Source: Clostridium tertium
Lineage (GTDB): Bacteria; Bacillota; Clostridia; Clostridiales; Clostridiaceae
Direction of reading: 5' to 3'
Length of the DNA: 64,000 bases
NCBI RefSeq assembly: GCF_017873245.1
Contig: NZ_JAGGJY010000002.1
Span: 124,001-188,000 of the forward strand
Each line of letters starts with the position of its first letter. Position 1 is the stretch's first letter. The notes beneath the pieces were generated by a model. That model was not told where the DNA came from. It made no database searches and saw only the letters and a list, made by a program, of their open reading frames with translations. The position numbers were made by a program, and so were the translations under genes. Below are positions 40,790 to 50,257 of this stretch, piece by piece.

Positions 40790-43700
40790 TTAGATTAAAT
40801 TCTTTTTATACTTTTTATTTAGTGTGACTCCAATTAATATTAGTGCCAATGAAATAATAATTATTAACTTAGAGCTATATAAATCTCCAGTTTGAACAAG
40901 CTCTCCTTTCGAGTTTTCTCCTAGCGAATTATTTTCATTTATAGATCCATTATTATTTTCATTGTTACCTACCTGCTCGCCACTACCAACATTATTTTCA
41001 TTATTACCATTATTATTTTCATTATTGCCATTATTGTTTTCATTATTACTTCCACCATTTTCTGAACTATTTTCACCACTCTCATCTGATTCTTTAATAA
41101 TGAAATTAATGGTTTTAGTAGATTTGTTTCCTGATTTATCAGTAGCTTCTACAGCAAACTCATATTTTCCTGCCTTTGCTATTTCCTCTCCATTATAAGG
41201 GCTTCCGTTTAATGTTGTTATTATTTCTGCTTCTTCATCAACGGATGCTTCAATTTTAATTTTAGAGTCTATATAAACTCCATTATCTTCTACTCCATTT
41301 ATGGTTATTTCTGGAGCCTTTTTATCCAAGTTAAAATCATCTACTATAGTTCCATCAGGCTTTTTAGAAATAACTCTAATATCACCCTTATTAAACTCTA
41401 AAGTAGTATATATGGCTGTATTTTCATCATTATACACTTCAAAACTTCCATCATTAACAGCTTGATAATGTTTTGGTCCAGTAGTTCCACCAACTATATA
41501 TATTGTTCCGCTCTTATCCTCTATTCCATTTTTTAATCTCTTTGTTCTGCCATAAGCATGGTCATGTCCTGAAAATACTAAATCTATCCCTAATTCTTCA
41601 GCTACAGGTGGTAACATTTCTTTTATTAATTCATTTCCTCCGTCCGGATTAGTATAATATGGAGGTTGATGAGTTAATAATATTTTTAACTTCTTATCTG
41701 AATTGTTTATATCTTCTTTTAACCATTCTAATTCCTTTTTAAGTAATTCTTTATTAGATGTAAAGCTAATTACACTAAAATGAATATCGTTATAATCTAC
41801 TGAATAAACTCCTCCAATATTTTCTTTAATTCCATTAGTAGGAGTATTAAATATTTTTTTTGCTTTGTCCGCACTCGGATCTCCCATATATTCATGATTT
41901 CCTAAAACATTTATCATGTCAATTGAGTTAGCTCTATTATACTTTCCCAAAAGTGAAGTTATAAAATTCCACTGATTAAACAATGATGAATCATCTATAA
42001 AATCTCCAAGGTGTATTATAGCATCAGAATCACTATGCTCATTTTCAATTATATTCAATATTTTATCTAATTCTGATAAACCCTGTTCTGATGGAGACTG
42101 TGTATCACCCAAAATAATAAATTTCATATTTTCTTTATCCTCTAGTGTTGTAAACTCCATAAATTCGGACCAATTTTCACCATCACCAACCCTACACATA
42201 TAGGTTGTTCCTGGCTCTAATCCTGTTATCTTTATCTGGTTTGATCTTACTACTCCATTCAAATTTATATCACTATTACCACTAAAAGTAAGATTTGTAT
42301 ATTCTCCTTCCACTTCCTTTGTATTTATTTTATTTCGTAATAATCCTTTTGAATTATATTTAGATTTCATTATATATTGAACTACTACTTTATCTTTAGA
42401 TGTTAATGGATTAGACATCCAAGATATTGATTTTTGTGTCTTAGCATCTTCCGTAGTTCCAAATAGTATGTTTGAAGGAATCTTATCTTTTAATGGTGCA
42501 TAAGATTGAATCTTAATTTTTATTGAGGATAATCCTTCCTTTTCAGCATATATAAAAAACTTTTGTACTTTATTAGTCAATTTATCGCTAGAAAGTATAC
42601 CTTTTGAATTAGTCTTGCCTAAATCAAGTTTATTTCCATCTTCATTTTCCATAATTATATTTACATCTTTAACCGCATTACCAAGAACATCAGTAACCTT
42701 AATTACACCTGGCTTACCTACTAATATTTCTTCTATAGATATGTTATATGCACTAACTACTGGCACTTTTCCTATTCTAGAAGATGAAGTTGCTATAAAG
42801 TTATCTTCTTTTTCAAGAGTATACTCCATCAATGAATTAATAATCTCAAAATTAACATCTGAGTCAAGTTTAGCTGTATTAGGTATTTTAACTTTTATAT
42901 TAGCTAATATATTTTCTCCATTTGTTAAGCCTTCATTTTCGCAATATATATCTAGCTCTCCTGAATCGCTATTGTAGTTCCATATACCATTTTTAGATAA
43001 ATTAGAAAAATCTACACTTTCTACTAAAAATCCATTATCTATATTTATTTTTGTCTTTAAATTTTTTATCTCATTCCCTGAAATAGACTTTAAAGCTAAA
43101 TCTAAATATCCTCCTAATACTGCTTCATTATTAATAGAATCAATAGTAATCTTTGATGAATTAGTATCTATATTAAAATACTCAGTTTTAGTAGTTTCAT
43201 TTCCAAAATTATCTTGAGCAACTACTTCTACTCTATGAGTTCCATCAGCCCACTTATATCCTGACAAAGAAACAGTTCCATCTTTATCATAAGAAAAATG
43301 GCCTTCTTTTCCCGTATAATCAATTCCATCGACTAATATTCTTACTCTGTCCCAATTAATTCCTGTTTTATATTGATCATCTTCATAATCATATAACCTA
43401 GCCGTAATATTCACGTCATTTCTATTATAATCATTATCAGCTATATTAATAGATTCAATTACAGGTGCATATAAATCGTCTACTTTATTTCCATATACAG
43501 CTCTAATATTATCTACATAAATGCTTCCTTTAGTCATAGGACCATCTCCTGGAAGCCCTGACTTTAATGACATTAGTCTTATTGCTTGAGTTGGATGTAT
43601 AGAAAACGGTCCTATAAAAGTATCAGGTATTTCCGCCTCTATATACTTCCACCCCTCCCAATCAATTCCCGGATTTTGATTTGATAAATCAATGGTTTTA

Positions 43701-45436
43701 CTTTTTCCATCTCCGGCTATTAAATTCATTCTAAGCCAGTATCCCTTTGCCTCTTTGGTAGCATAAATCCACATACCAATTGATTTTGGACTTCCTTGAA
43801 TTGCTATATTTTCTCCTGGACCAGCATATACACCAAGAGTAGTCCCTACTTGTGCATTTGTGAAATCATAATTTATCTTTAAAGAATGAACATCAAATCT
43901 TGTATGTTCCTCCGGATATTTTGTAAGTTCTAAAGAACCACTTTCACCTCTATTAGCTGTAGAAAATCCCCATTTTTCTAATCCATTTTCAAAGTCTTCT
44001 AATATTATTGGTAATTGACCTACTGTTACATTTATACTTGAAGATATATTTGTCCCTTTTAAAGTAGCTTTAATTTCTCCAGAAGAATTTTTATCAAATG
44101 AGTATAAAATTCCATCCTTATCTACTGTTCCCATGCCTTCTGGTACTTCCCAAATTATATCTTCTTCATTACATTTAACATTTCTTTTATTAAATAAAGT
44201 ATTTAACCCTAAATCTTTACTTTGATTTTTATCTAAGCTTACCTCTTTATTATAGAAATAAATCTCATCTGGTTTTGCTATTTCAAAATTAGCCTCTCCT
44301 ACAACATTTTCTTTATATCTTAATAATACTTTCGCTTGTCCTTCTTTACCTGTAGACGAAAATAGTCCAGTGCTACTGTCTATTTCACCAAAAGAATTAT
44401 CAGAAATACTCCACTCTAAACTTTCTTTCGGTAAACTAGCAGAAGCTCCAGATACATCCATTCCTTTTGCGATAAACTGTATATCCGAATATGGTGTAAA
44501 GCTTCTTTCATTTGGTTCAATATATGCTGAATTAAATTCATGGGTAATAGGCTCCTTAGATATTATCATCCATGAATTAGCAACACTTCTTTCTGAGTTA
44601 TCTGATGGTCTATTTTTAACCTCTAAATTATCTGTTCCAGGTATTCTAGATAAATGTGTAGTTGATCCACCTCCATCTAAATTAAGTGCCTGAATAGCAC
44701 CCATAGAAATCATTAACTGCGCCAAATCATCCATTGATAATCCTGCTGAATATGGCTCCTGCCTTCCATCTACAGTTATAAAGAATACGTTTCCATTACT
44801 TTTTATACCAACTGCAGTTCTAGGTTCTTTATCGGCTCCAGTTTGAGGAGTTTCAAAAACTTGTCCTTCTTTAACTAATATAGCATTTCCGCCTAAAGCT
44901 TCCTCCACATTATCTTTTACTTCATTGAATTTATTATAATCTCCAATTACTGCTGAACCATCTTTTAATATTCCAAAAAACTTCCTTGATTCTGGATGAT
45001 TTTTAATTATTACTCCATCTTTTACTAAAACACCATTTGGCTCTCCTGTTGCCATATTATAAAAATCAGCATTTACACCAGCAACTACATTCTCTCCTTT
45101 TGCTAAAAGTGCTTCTGCTTGCTTTCTTACTGATTGTAATCCATATGCACTTTCATCATTAGGAGTCGAAGCTTCTATACTTACATTTTTATTTTTAGTA
45201 TCTATTTCTATTACGAAGCTTTCCATTCTCTTACCTGTACTATCTTCAAATGTATAACCTTTTTCAATAACACCTGGTGCTAAATTAAAATTATAGTTAT
45301 TTATTGCTTTAGATATAATTGGTGATGAAATACCAAAGTCCCCCAAAGCCTTTACATTAAGTGGTGGAATAAAGTTAATTAAAATAGAAATAGCAATTAA
45401 TAAACTAGCAATTCTCATTTTTACTTTTTTACTCAT
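40790..45436 (-). CDS. Large cell-wall protein: phosphodiester glycosidase plus metallophosphatase
   Basis: A 1548-residue multidomain exported protein. Order: signal peptide (~1-31); NAGPA/phosphodiester glycosidase domain (~55-290; GVNADFYNMATGEPNGVLV, QALNLDGGGSTT); Ig-like modules (~295-470); a carbohydrate-binding-like region (~475-655; ILEDFENGLEKWGFS); further Ig/cohesin-like modules; purple-acid-phosphatase N domain (~1010-1100); metallophosphatase (~1104-1340) with GDTQ, HLGDFID, GNHEY, THQPPYY and GHDHAYG, all metal ligands present. The tail has an NNEN low-complexity linker, LVQTGD as a variant sortase motif (~1510), a helix and a basic end. It would attack phosphodiester-linked glycans and then remove phosphate, at the wall surface. 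Monocistronic. Confidence 0.9.
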   Translation of the reverse strand: MSKKVKMRIASLLIAISILINFIPPLNVKALGDFGISSPIISKAINNYNFNLAPGVIEKGYTFEDSTGKRMESFVIEIDTKNKNVSIEASTPNDESAYGLQSVRKQAEALLAKGENVVAGVNADFYNMATGEPNGVLVKDGVIIKNHPESRKFFGILKDGSAVIGDYNKFNEVKDNVEEALGGNAILVKEGQVFETPQTGADKEPRTAVGIKSNGNVFFITVDGRQEPYSAGLSMDDLAQLMISMGAIQALNLDGGGSTTHLSRIPGTDNLEVKNRPSDNSERSVANSWMIISKEPITHEFNSAYIEPNERSFTPYSDIQFIAKGMDVSGASASLPKESLEWSISDNSFGEIDSSTGLFSSTGKEGQAKVLLRYKENVVGEANFEIAKPDEIYFYNKEVSLDKNQSKDLGLNTLFNKRNVKCNEEDIIWEVPEGMGTVDKDGILYSFDKNSSGEIKATLKGTNISSSINVTVGQLPIILEDFENGLEKWGFSTANRGESGSLELTKYPEEHTRFDVHSLKINYDFTNAQVGTTLGVYAGPGENIAIQGSPKSIGMWIYATKEAKGYWLRMNLIAGDGKSKTIDLSNQNPGIDWEGWKYIEAEIPDTFIGPFSIHPTQAIRLMSLKSGLPGDGPMTKGSIYVDNIRAVYGNKVDDLYAPVIESINIADNDYNRNDVNITARLYDYEDDQYKTGINWDRVRILVDGIDYTGKEGHFSYDKDGTVSLSGYKWADGTHRVEVVAQDNFGNETTKTEYFNIDTNSSKITIDSINNEAVLGGYLDLALKSISGNEIKNLKTKINIDNGFLVESVDFSNLSKNGIWNYNSDSGELDIYCENEGLTNGENILANIKVKIPNTAKLDSDVNFEIINSLMEYTLEKEDNFIATSSSRIGKVPVVSAYNISIEEILVGKPGVIKVTDVLGNAVKDVNIIMENEDGNKLDLGKTNSKGILSSDKLTNKVQKFFIYAEKEGLSSIKIKIQSYAPLKDKIPSNILFGTTEDAKTQKSISWMSNPLTSKDKVVVQYIMKSKYNSKGLLRNKINTKEVEGEYTNLTFSGNSDINLNGVVRSNQIKITGLEPGTTYMCRVGDGENWSEFMEFTTLEDKENMKFIILGDTQSPSEQGLSELDKILNIIENEHSDSDAIIHLGDFIDDSSLFNQWNFITSLLGKYNRANSIDMINVLGNHEYMGDPSADKAKKIFNTPTNGIKENIGGVYSVDYNDIHFSVISFTSNKELLKKELEWLKEDINNSDKKLKILLTHQPPYYTNPDGGNELIKEMLPPVAEELGIDLVFSGHDHAYGRTKRLKNGIEDKSGTIYIVGGTTGPKHYQAVNDGSFEVYNDENTAIYTTLEFNKGDIRVISKKPDGTIVDDFNLDKKAPEITINGVEDNGVYIDSKIKIEASVDEEAEIITTLNGSPYNGEEIAKAGKYEFAVEATDKSGNKSTKTINFIIKESDESGENSSENGGSNNENNNGNNENNNGNNENNVGSGEQVGNNENNNGSINENNSLGENSKGELVQTGDLYSSKLIIIISLALILIGVTLNKKYKKNLI

Positions 45437-45710
45437 AAAACATCCCCCTATTAAAATATTTTATAAATATATTTTAACCCCTGAAATTAATATATCAGAG
45501 TTTAATTGCAGTATTTCACGTTATTACAAACCTTTATAGATTTTATTTCATCATTATAAATTTAAAACGAAATATCATTACATAAAGTCTATCACACCTA
45601 ATCTTTAATGTAAATATTTTACATATTATATTTTTAATTTATTTTATTATTAAATTAAATAAATTACTTACTTTTAAAAGTATTGTTATTTTTCTATTTT
45701 AATATAAAAA

Positions 45711-45738
45711 ATGAAGAGCATTATTTAATACTCTTCAT
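45711..45738 (-). terminator. Terminator of the GGDEF/EAL gene
   Basis: ATGAAGAGCATT (45711-45722) / AATACTCTTCAT (45727-45738), leftward T6. The second arm overlaps the TGA stop codon. Confidence 0.85.
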
Positions 45739-48617
45739 TTCATAATCAACTCAAATTTATCTGGTGAAATAGGTTTGCTAAAATAGTATCCTTGTATTCT
45801 ATCACAACCCATTTTATATAAAATATCAAACTGTTCTTTTATTTCCACACCTTCTGCAACAACAAGTATATTCATTTCATGTGCAAGCTTTATTATACAT
45901 TCAACTATTACCCTATCATTTTCACTTATGTGTATGTTATCTATAAATGATTTATCTAATTTAAGCTTATCAATTGGAAGTAATCTTAAATAACTAAGAG
46001 ATGAATATCCAGTTCCAAAATCATCTAATGCTATTTTAACGCCTAAGTCTTTTATGTCATTAAGTACCTTTAAATTTTCTTCTATGTTATTCATAACTAT
46101 ACTTTCTGTTATTTCAATTTCCAAATATTCTGCTGGTAATCCACTTTCATCTAATATATCTCTTACTGTATTTAAAAAATTACTTTGATACAGTTGGATA
46201 ACTGAAACATTAACAGCTATAGTCATTGGAGTAATTCCTTTATCAATCCATTCCTTATTCTTTATACAAGCATTCTTCAAAACCCATTTCCCAATTGATA
46301 TTATTAATTCACTTTGTTCTGCAAGTGGTATAAATTCTATTGGCGAAACATTTCCAAAAGAATTGCTTCTCCATCTCAATAAAGCTTCTGCACCTATAAC
46401 TTTGGAGTCATTCATGTTTATTTGAGGTTGATATAGCAATTCAAATTCTGATTTACAAATAGCATTTCTAAGTCCATCTAGTAATTGAGATTTCCTAACT
46501 ATATCTTTAGCCATACTCTCACGATAAAACAAATACCTATTTTTACCATTTTCTTTAGCTTTATACATAGCTATATCTGAATTTTTAAGAAGCTCTGATT
46601 TATTTCTAGCATCATTTGGAATAATACTTATACCAATACTTACACTTGTAAAAATATTTTTTTCTTTAACTTTAAATGGATTTTTAAATAATTCTAAAAT
46701 TTTATTTGCCATCTCTTCTGCTTCTGCTTTTCCATTAACATCAAGCATTAATATTAGAAACTCATCTCCATCTAATTTACATATAAATTCATCATTATCT
46801 AGAAGTTTTATAAATTCTTTTGCTATGCATTTTAAAAATTCATCTCCATAATCATGCCCTAGCGTATCATTTATATTTTTAAAATTATCAATATCGATTA
46901 AAAATGCTACACCAATATATTCATTTTTTAAACCTCTTAATAATTCATCATCAATTTTATCTAAAAACATATGCTTATTAGGTAAACCTGTTAGCTGATC
47001 ATAAAAAGCTAAAGTTTCAATTTTTTCCTCTGCCTTTTTTCTCTCAGTAATATCTGAAATGGATCCAGAAATCTTTACAGGATTATTTTCGCTATCAATT
47101 AGTGCTTTACCTCTTATAAATACCCATTTAATATTATTAAATATGTCAACTACTCTACATTCAACATAAAAATAAGAAGATTTTCTATTTAAATGTTCCT
47201 CAAACAATAATAATACTTTTCCCAAATCTTCCTTTAATATTATTTTTTTAAATGTATCTATTAAATTTTCTGAATTATAAATTGTATATCCAAGTAATCC
47301 TTCAAATTTATTTGATAAATAATGTTCTTTATTTCTAAAATCATATTCCCAAATTATATCATTTGCTCCATCAACAGCAAGTTTATATCTTTCCTCACTA
47401 GCTTGTACTTCATTATATTGCATTTCTAAAGACTCTTCTGTAGCCGCAAGCTCTTCATAAACAACATTTAGTTCATCATAATTTCTATTTAATTCTTTTT
47501 CAGTTATAATTCTTTTCCTTATATTAACAATTAATATTACTATAAAAATTACTAATGACAAAATTATTATAGAAACTATATATATTTGAAGTTTATATGT
47601 ATTATAAAATGAAAAAGGCTTATTTATAATATTATAGTTACTTGGAATCTTATCTATAGATATATTATATTTTCTTAATTCATTATAATTAAATACAAAT
47701 TTGCCAGGTGATTCTCTTTGAATAGGTACATTTTGTACATTTTCCCCATTTAAAATATTTAAGGCCATCTCTGCTGAAATTTTTCCTTGACTATATCCAT
47801 CTATTACTTTTCCGCCAACAATATTATTCGATAATAAAAAATCCCAACATACATAGATGGGTATATTCAATTCTTTTAGAGAGACGTTAATTTCATCATA
47901 AGGAACATAGTTACCATTTTCTGATTTTAGTTGTCCTACTATTAAAATCGCTATTTCTTTATTTAAAGTATTTCTTTTATCTAAAATTTTCGAAACATCA
48001 ACATCTCTATAAAAATTAAAATTAATATCATAGCTATATTTAGATATTGATTTTCTAACTAATTCTTCATTAAAATTTCCAGAAGGCATAGAATCTGATA
48101 TAATAATGATATCTTTTACATTTTCTTGAAAAAATAATATACTATCTATTGTTGACTCTACATCTATAGCTTCTACTACTCCTGTATAATTTGACTTTCC
48201 TTGAAGCATTTCATCATTAAAATTATTTATTCCACAAAACACAACTGGAATATCTCCAAAAATATCCTCTCCATAGTTAATCATAAAATTTAGTGCATCA
48301 TTATCTGAACATATAATTATATCAAATTTAGTATTCTTATATTTCTCAGTATAAAGTTTATTTAATATACCTATATATGCCTCACCGCTATTATTTTTTA
48401 AGTCCATATATTCATAATATACTAATAAATTATCATTTACTTCTATAGTTTTTTCTATACCTTCTTGAATATCTCTAGTCCATTGTAATTCTTCACTATA
48501 TGAATTCAAAATTAATATCTTTTTACCTGATTCAGCCTTTATAGGGACTTGAAAATTTAAGATAATAAATAAAAATATTATGAATGAAAACATCACTTTT
48601 TTCAATTTTCCACCCAT
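45735..48617 (-). CDS. c-di-GMP turnover protein: ABC-type sensor, PAS, GGDEF, EAL
   Basis: A 960-residue membrane protein. After a signal/anchor (~8-27) comes an ABC-substrate-binding-like sensor (~32-320; ILILNSYSEELQWTRDIQEGI opening), then a membrane helix (~343-365), a coiled coil, a PAS domain (~410-525), GGDEF (~535-695) and EAL (~715-955). The GGDEF signature is DGDEF (~618), so cyclase activity may be weak or lost. The EAL domain is complete (AEALLRW, EITES, DDFGTGYSSLSYLR, KLDKSFI, AEGVE), predicting phosphodiesterase activity. Start has GGGGGATGCA upstream. The sensor likely responds to a small solute. The 12-mer at 48710 lies upstream. Confidence 0.88.
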   Translation of the reverse strand: MGGKLKKVMFSFIIFLFIILNFQVPIKAESGKKILILNSYSEELQWTRDIQEGIEKTIEVNDNLLVYYEYMDLKNNSGEAYIGILNKLYTEKYKNTKFDIIICSDNDALNFMINYGEDIFGDIPVVFCGINNFNDEMLQGKSNYTGVVEAIDVESTIDSILFFQENVKDIIIISDSMPSGNFNEELVRKSISKYSYDINFNFYRDVDVSKILDKRNTLNKEIAILIVGQLKSENGNYVPYDEINVSLKELNIPIYVCWDFLLSNNIVGGKVIDGYSQGKISAEMALNILNGENVQNVPIQRESPGKFVFNYNELRKYNISIDKIPSNYNIINKPFSFYNTYKLQIYIVSIIILSLVIFIVILIVNIRKRIITEKELNRNYDELNVVYEELAATEESLEMQYNEVQASEERYKLAVDGANDIIWEYDFRNKEHYLSNKFEGLLGYTIYNSENLIDTFKKIILKEDLGKVLLLFEEHLNRKSSYFYVECRVVDIFNNIKWVFIRGKALIDSENNPVKISGSISDITERKKAEEKIETLAFYDQLTGLPNKHMFLDKIDDELLRGLKNEYIGVAFLIDIDNFKNINDTLGHDYGDEFLKCIAKEFIKLLDNDEFICKLDGDEFLILMLDVNGKAEAEEMANKILELFKNPFKVKEKNIFTSVSIGISIIPNDARNKSELLKNSDIAMYKAKENGKNRYLFYRESMAKDIVRKSQLLDGLRNAICKSEFELLYQPQINMNDSKVIGAEALLRWRSNSFGNVSPIEFIPLAEQSELIISIGKWVLKNACIKNKEWIDKGITPMTIAVNVSVIQLYQSNFLNTVRDILDESGLPAEYLEIEITESIVMNNIEENLKVLNDIKDLGVKIALDDFGTGYSSLSYLRLLPIDKLKLDKSFIDNIHISENDRVIVECIIKLAHEMNILVVAEGVEIKEQFDILYKMGCDRIQGYYFSKPISPDKFELIMK

Positions 48618-48709
48618 TGCATCCCCCTAACCATAAAATAAATTATTCATTCTGTATTTATTTGTATTCTTTTTATTACGATTCCTTTTAGTTACACTAT
48701 AATTTAACA

Positions 48710-48721
48710 TAGGGTTTCATA
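48710..48721 (-). promoter_or_regulatory. Shared 12-mer TATGAAACCCTA, copy 2
   Basis: Same 12-mer as at 39886-39897, in the promoter region of the GGDEF/EAL gene (reverse strand). Confidence 0.35.
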
Positions 48722-48875
48722 AAACAATTATACTCAATGATATTGCTTTTTTCTACAGTAAAAAACAAAAAGCACTATTAATTATTTAAATTTTACTAAT
48801 ATATATAAATTTATGACTAATTTATATTCTTCTGGATAAAATACTATTATTAATTTTTACTTTTATGGAGGATAT

Positions 48876-49517
48876 ATGAGAATACCAGAACATATTGGAA
48901 TAATTCCTGATGGAAATAGACGTTGGGCACTTTCAAATAATTTAAGTAAAGATAAAGGATATTCACATGGAATTAATCCAGGACTTGAAGTATTTAAACT
49001 TTGTCAGAAGGAAAATATTAAAGAAATAACATTTTATGGCTTTACCATAGATAATACTAAACGTCCTTCTGAACAAAAAAAAGCATTTATAAGAGCTTGC
49101 ATTGATTCTGTTATGCTTTTAACCAAAGAAGATTGTGAAATATTAGTAATTGGAAATACTGAATCTGATGTCTTTCCACAGGAGTTACTTCCTTTTATAA
49201 CAAGACAAAAATTTGGAGATGGAGGTATCAAAGTAAATTTTTTAATTCATTATGGATGGGAATGGGATTTAAATTTATTAAAAGAATCAGACTCATCTAA
49301 AAAACATATTTTACCTTGTATTCATTCAGAAGATATTTCTAGAATTGATCTTATAATAAGATGGGGAGGAAGAAGACGCCTTAGCGGATTTTTGCCAGTA
49401 CAATCTGTTTATTCAGATTTTTACGTAATAGATACATATTGGCCTGATTTTAATTCTCAAGACTTCTATAGTGCCTTAAATTGGTATAATGATCAAGATA
49501 TTACTCTTGGTGGTTAA
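48876..49517 (+). CDS. Short undecaprenyl-diphosphate-synthase-like cis-prenyltransferase
   Basis: A 213-residue member of the UppS family (usual length ~230-250). The signature PDGNRRWA (diphosphate-binding Asp), FYGFTIDNTKRP and RWGGRRRLSGFLPVQSVYSDFY, which gives the two Arg contacts and RLSNF-like motif, are present. The central region is short. Such enzymes add cis-isoprene units to farnesyl-PP. Because it is short and diverged, it is probably a second, specialised prenyl synthase rather than the housekeeping one. Start after GGAGG. Monocistronic with its own terminator. Confidence 0.85.
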   Translation: MRIPEHIGIIPDGNRRWALSNNLSKDKGYSHGINPGLEVFKLCQKENIKEITFYGFTIDNTKRPSEQKKAFIRACIDSVMLLTKEDCEILVIGNTESDVFPQELLPFITRQKFGDGGIKVNFLIHYGWEWDLNLLKESDSSKKHILPCIHSEDISRIDLIIRWGGRRRLSGFLPVQSVYSDFYVIDTYWPDFNSQDFYSALNWYNDQDITLGG

Positions 49518-49551
49518 AGTTAAACTAGTAAATAATAATTAATTCATATTT

Positions 49552-49610
49552 AAGAGAGTGTAAAATTCATAAACAGATATTATAAATGTTTAATACTATT
49601 TTACACTCTT
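49552..49610. terminator. Bidirectional terminator between UppS-like and kinase-like genes
   Basis: AAGAGAGTGTAAAAT (49552-49566) / ATTTTACACTCTT (49598-49610), 31-base loop, ends in CTT/AAG. It lies between convergent genes. Confidence 0.65.
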
Positions 49611-49621
49611 AACTGTACTCC

Positions 49622-50056
49622 TTAATAATATCTTGCACTAACTTCTCTTGTGAAACCATAATCAATAATGACTGGTTCCCCATTAACTATTCCCCAACTA
49701 CTAGTCCTGCATAGATCATTTGCTAATAAATTATATCTATATACAATATTCTGAAATTCCCTCAAACTAAAGAGTTCGTCAATACTTCTAACATTAAAAT
49801 AGTAAAGAATATCAGTAATACTGTTTATTTTATCTGCTTTTTGCATTACTAGATAATTAAAATTTGAAGAGACCTGCATAACCTTAGCAAACAAATCCGA
49901 GGAATCCATTGACGAAATTTGATATTCCACCCTATTTTGCGCTATTCCTGCTAAATTTTTTGCTACTTTCATCACATATCCATTTCCCAAGTCAAATACA
50001 TTTCTTGATGAACCTGAACCAATGTATTTACAAAACATTCTTCTCTCGTTAAACAT
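49622..50056 (-). CDS. Very small protein-kinase-like protein
   Basis: A 144-residue protein that looks like a stripped-down kinase fold. Residues 11-30 give a Gly-rich loop and invariant Lys (YIGSGSSRNVFDL, then YVMKVAKN), the middle is helical, and near the C-terminus IIDYGFT (~132-138) resembles the DFG metal loop. There is no HRD catalytic loop. It may therefore be a pseudokinase or a minimal ATP-binding protein. Similar small proteins are known to me from plasmid and phage contexts. A GAGTGG precedes the ATG. It sits between the cis-prenyltransferase and K+ uptake genes, with terminators on both sides. Confidence 0.6.
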   Translation of the reverse strand: MFNERRMFCKYIGSGSSRNVFDLGNGYVMKVAKNLAGIAQNRVEYQISSMDSSDLFAKVMQVSSNFNYLVMQKADKINSITDILYYFNVRSIDELFSLREFQNIVYRYNLLANDLCRTSSWGIVNGEPVIIDYGFTREVSARYY

Positions 50057-50203
50057 AATTTACCACTCATTTCAATTATTCATTTGATAAAAATCTAAAT
50101 AGAAATATTAAGGAATATTCTTCGTATTATTCTATTCAGTTTACAGTAAACTAGTTCACATTTTAAATTTCCTTCTTCCTTTTTAAACTTAAGTTAATAA
50201 AAA

Positions 50204-50238
50204 AAGGATATCTAAAGCTATTTACTTTAGATATCCTT
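50204..50238 (-). terminator. Terminator of the K+ uptake operon
   Basis: AAGGATATCTAAAG (50204-50217) / CTTTAGATATCCTT (50225-50238), seven-base loop, leftward T6. Confidence 0.88.
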
Positions 50239-50257
50239 AATTTATATCGAATTTTAT

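Noticed and set aside
40962-41198. Leu/Pro/Ser-repeat frame on the plus strand opposite the NNEN linker
   Set aside because: Mirror of the Asn/Gly-rich low-complexity linker in the large surface protein.
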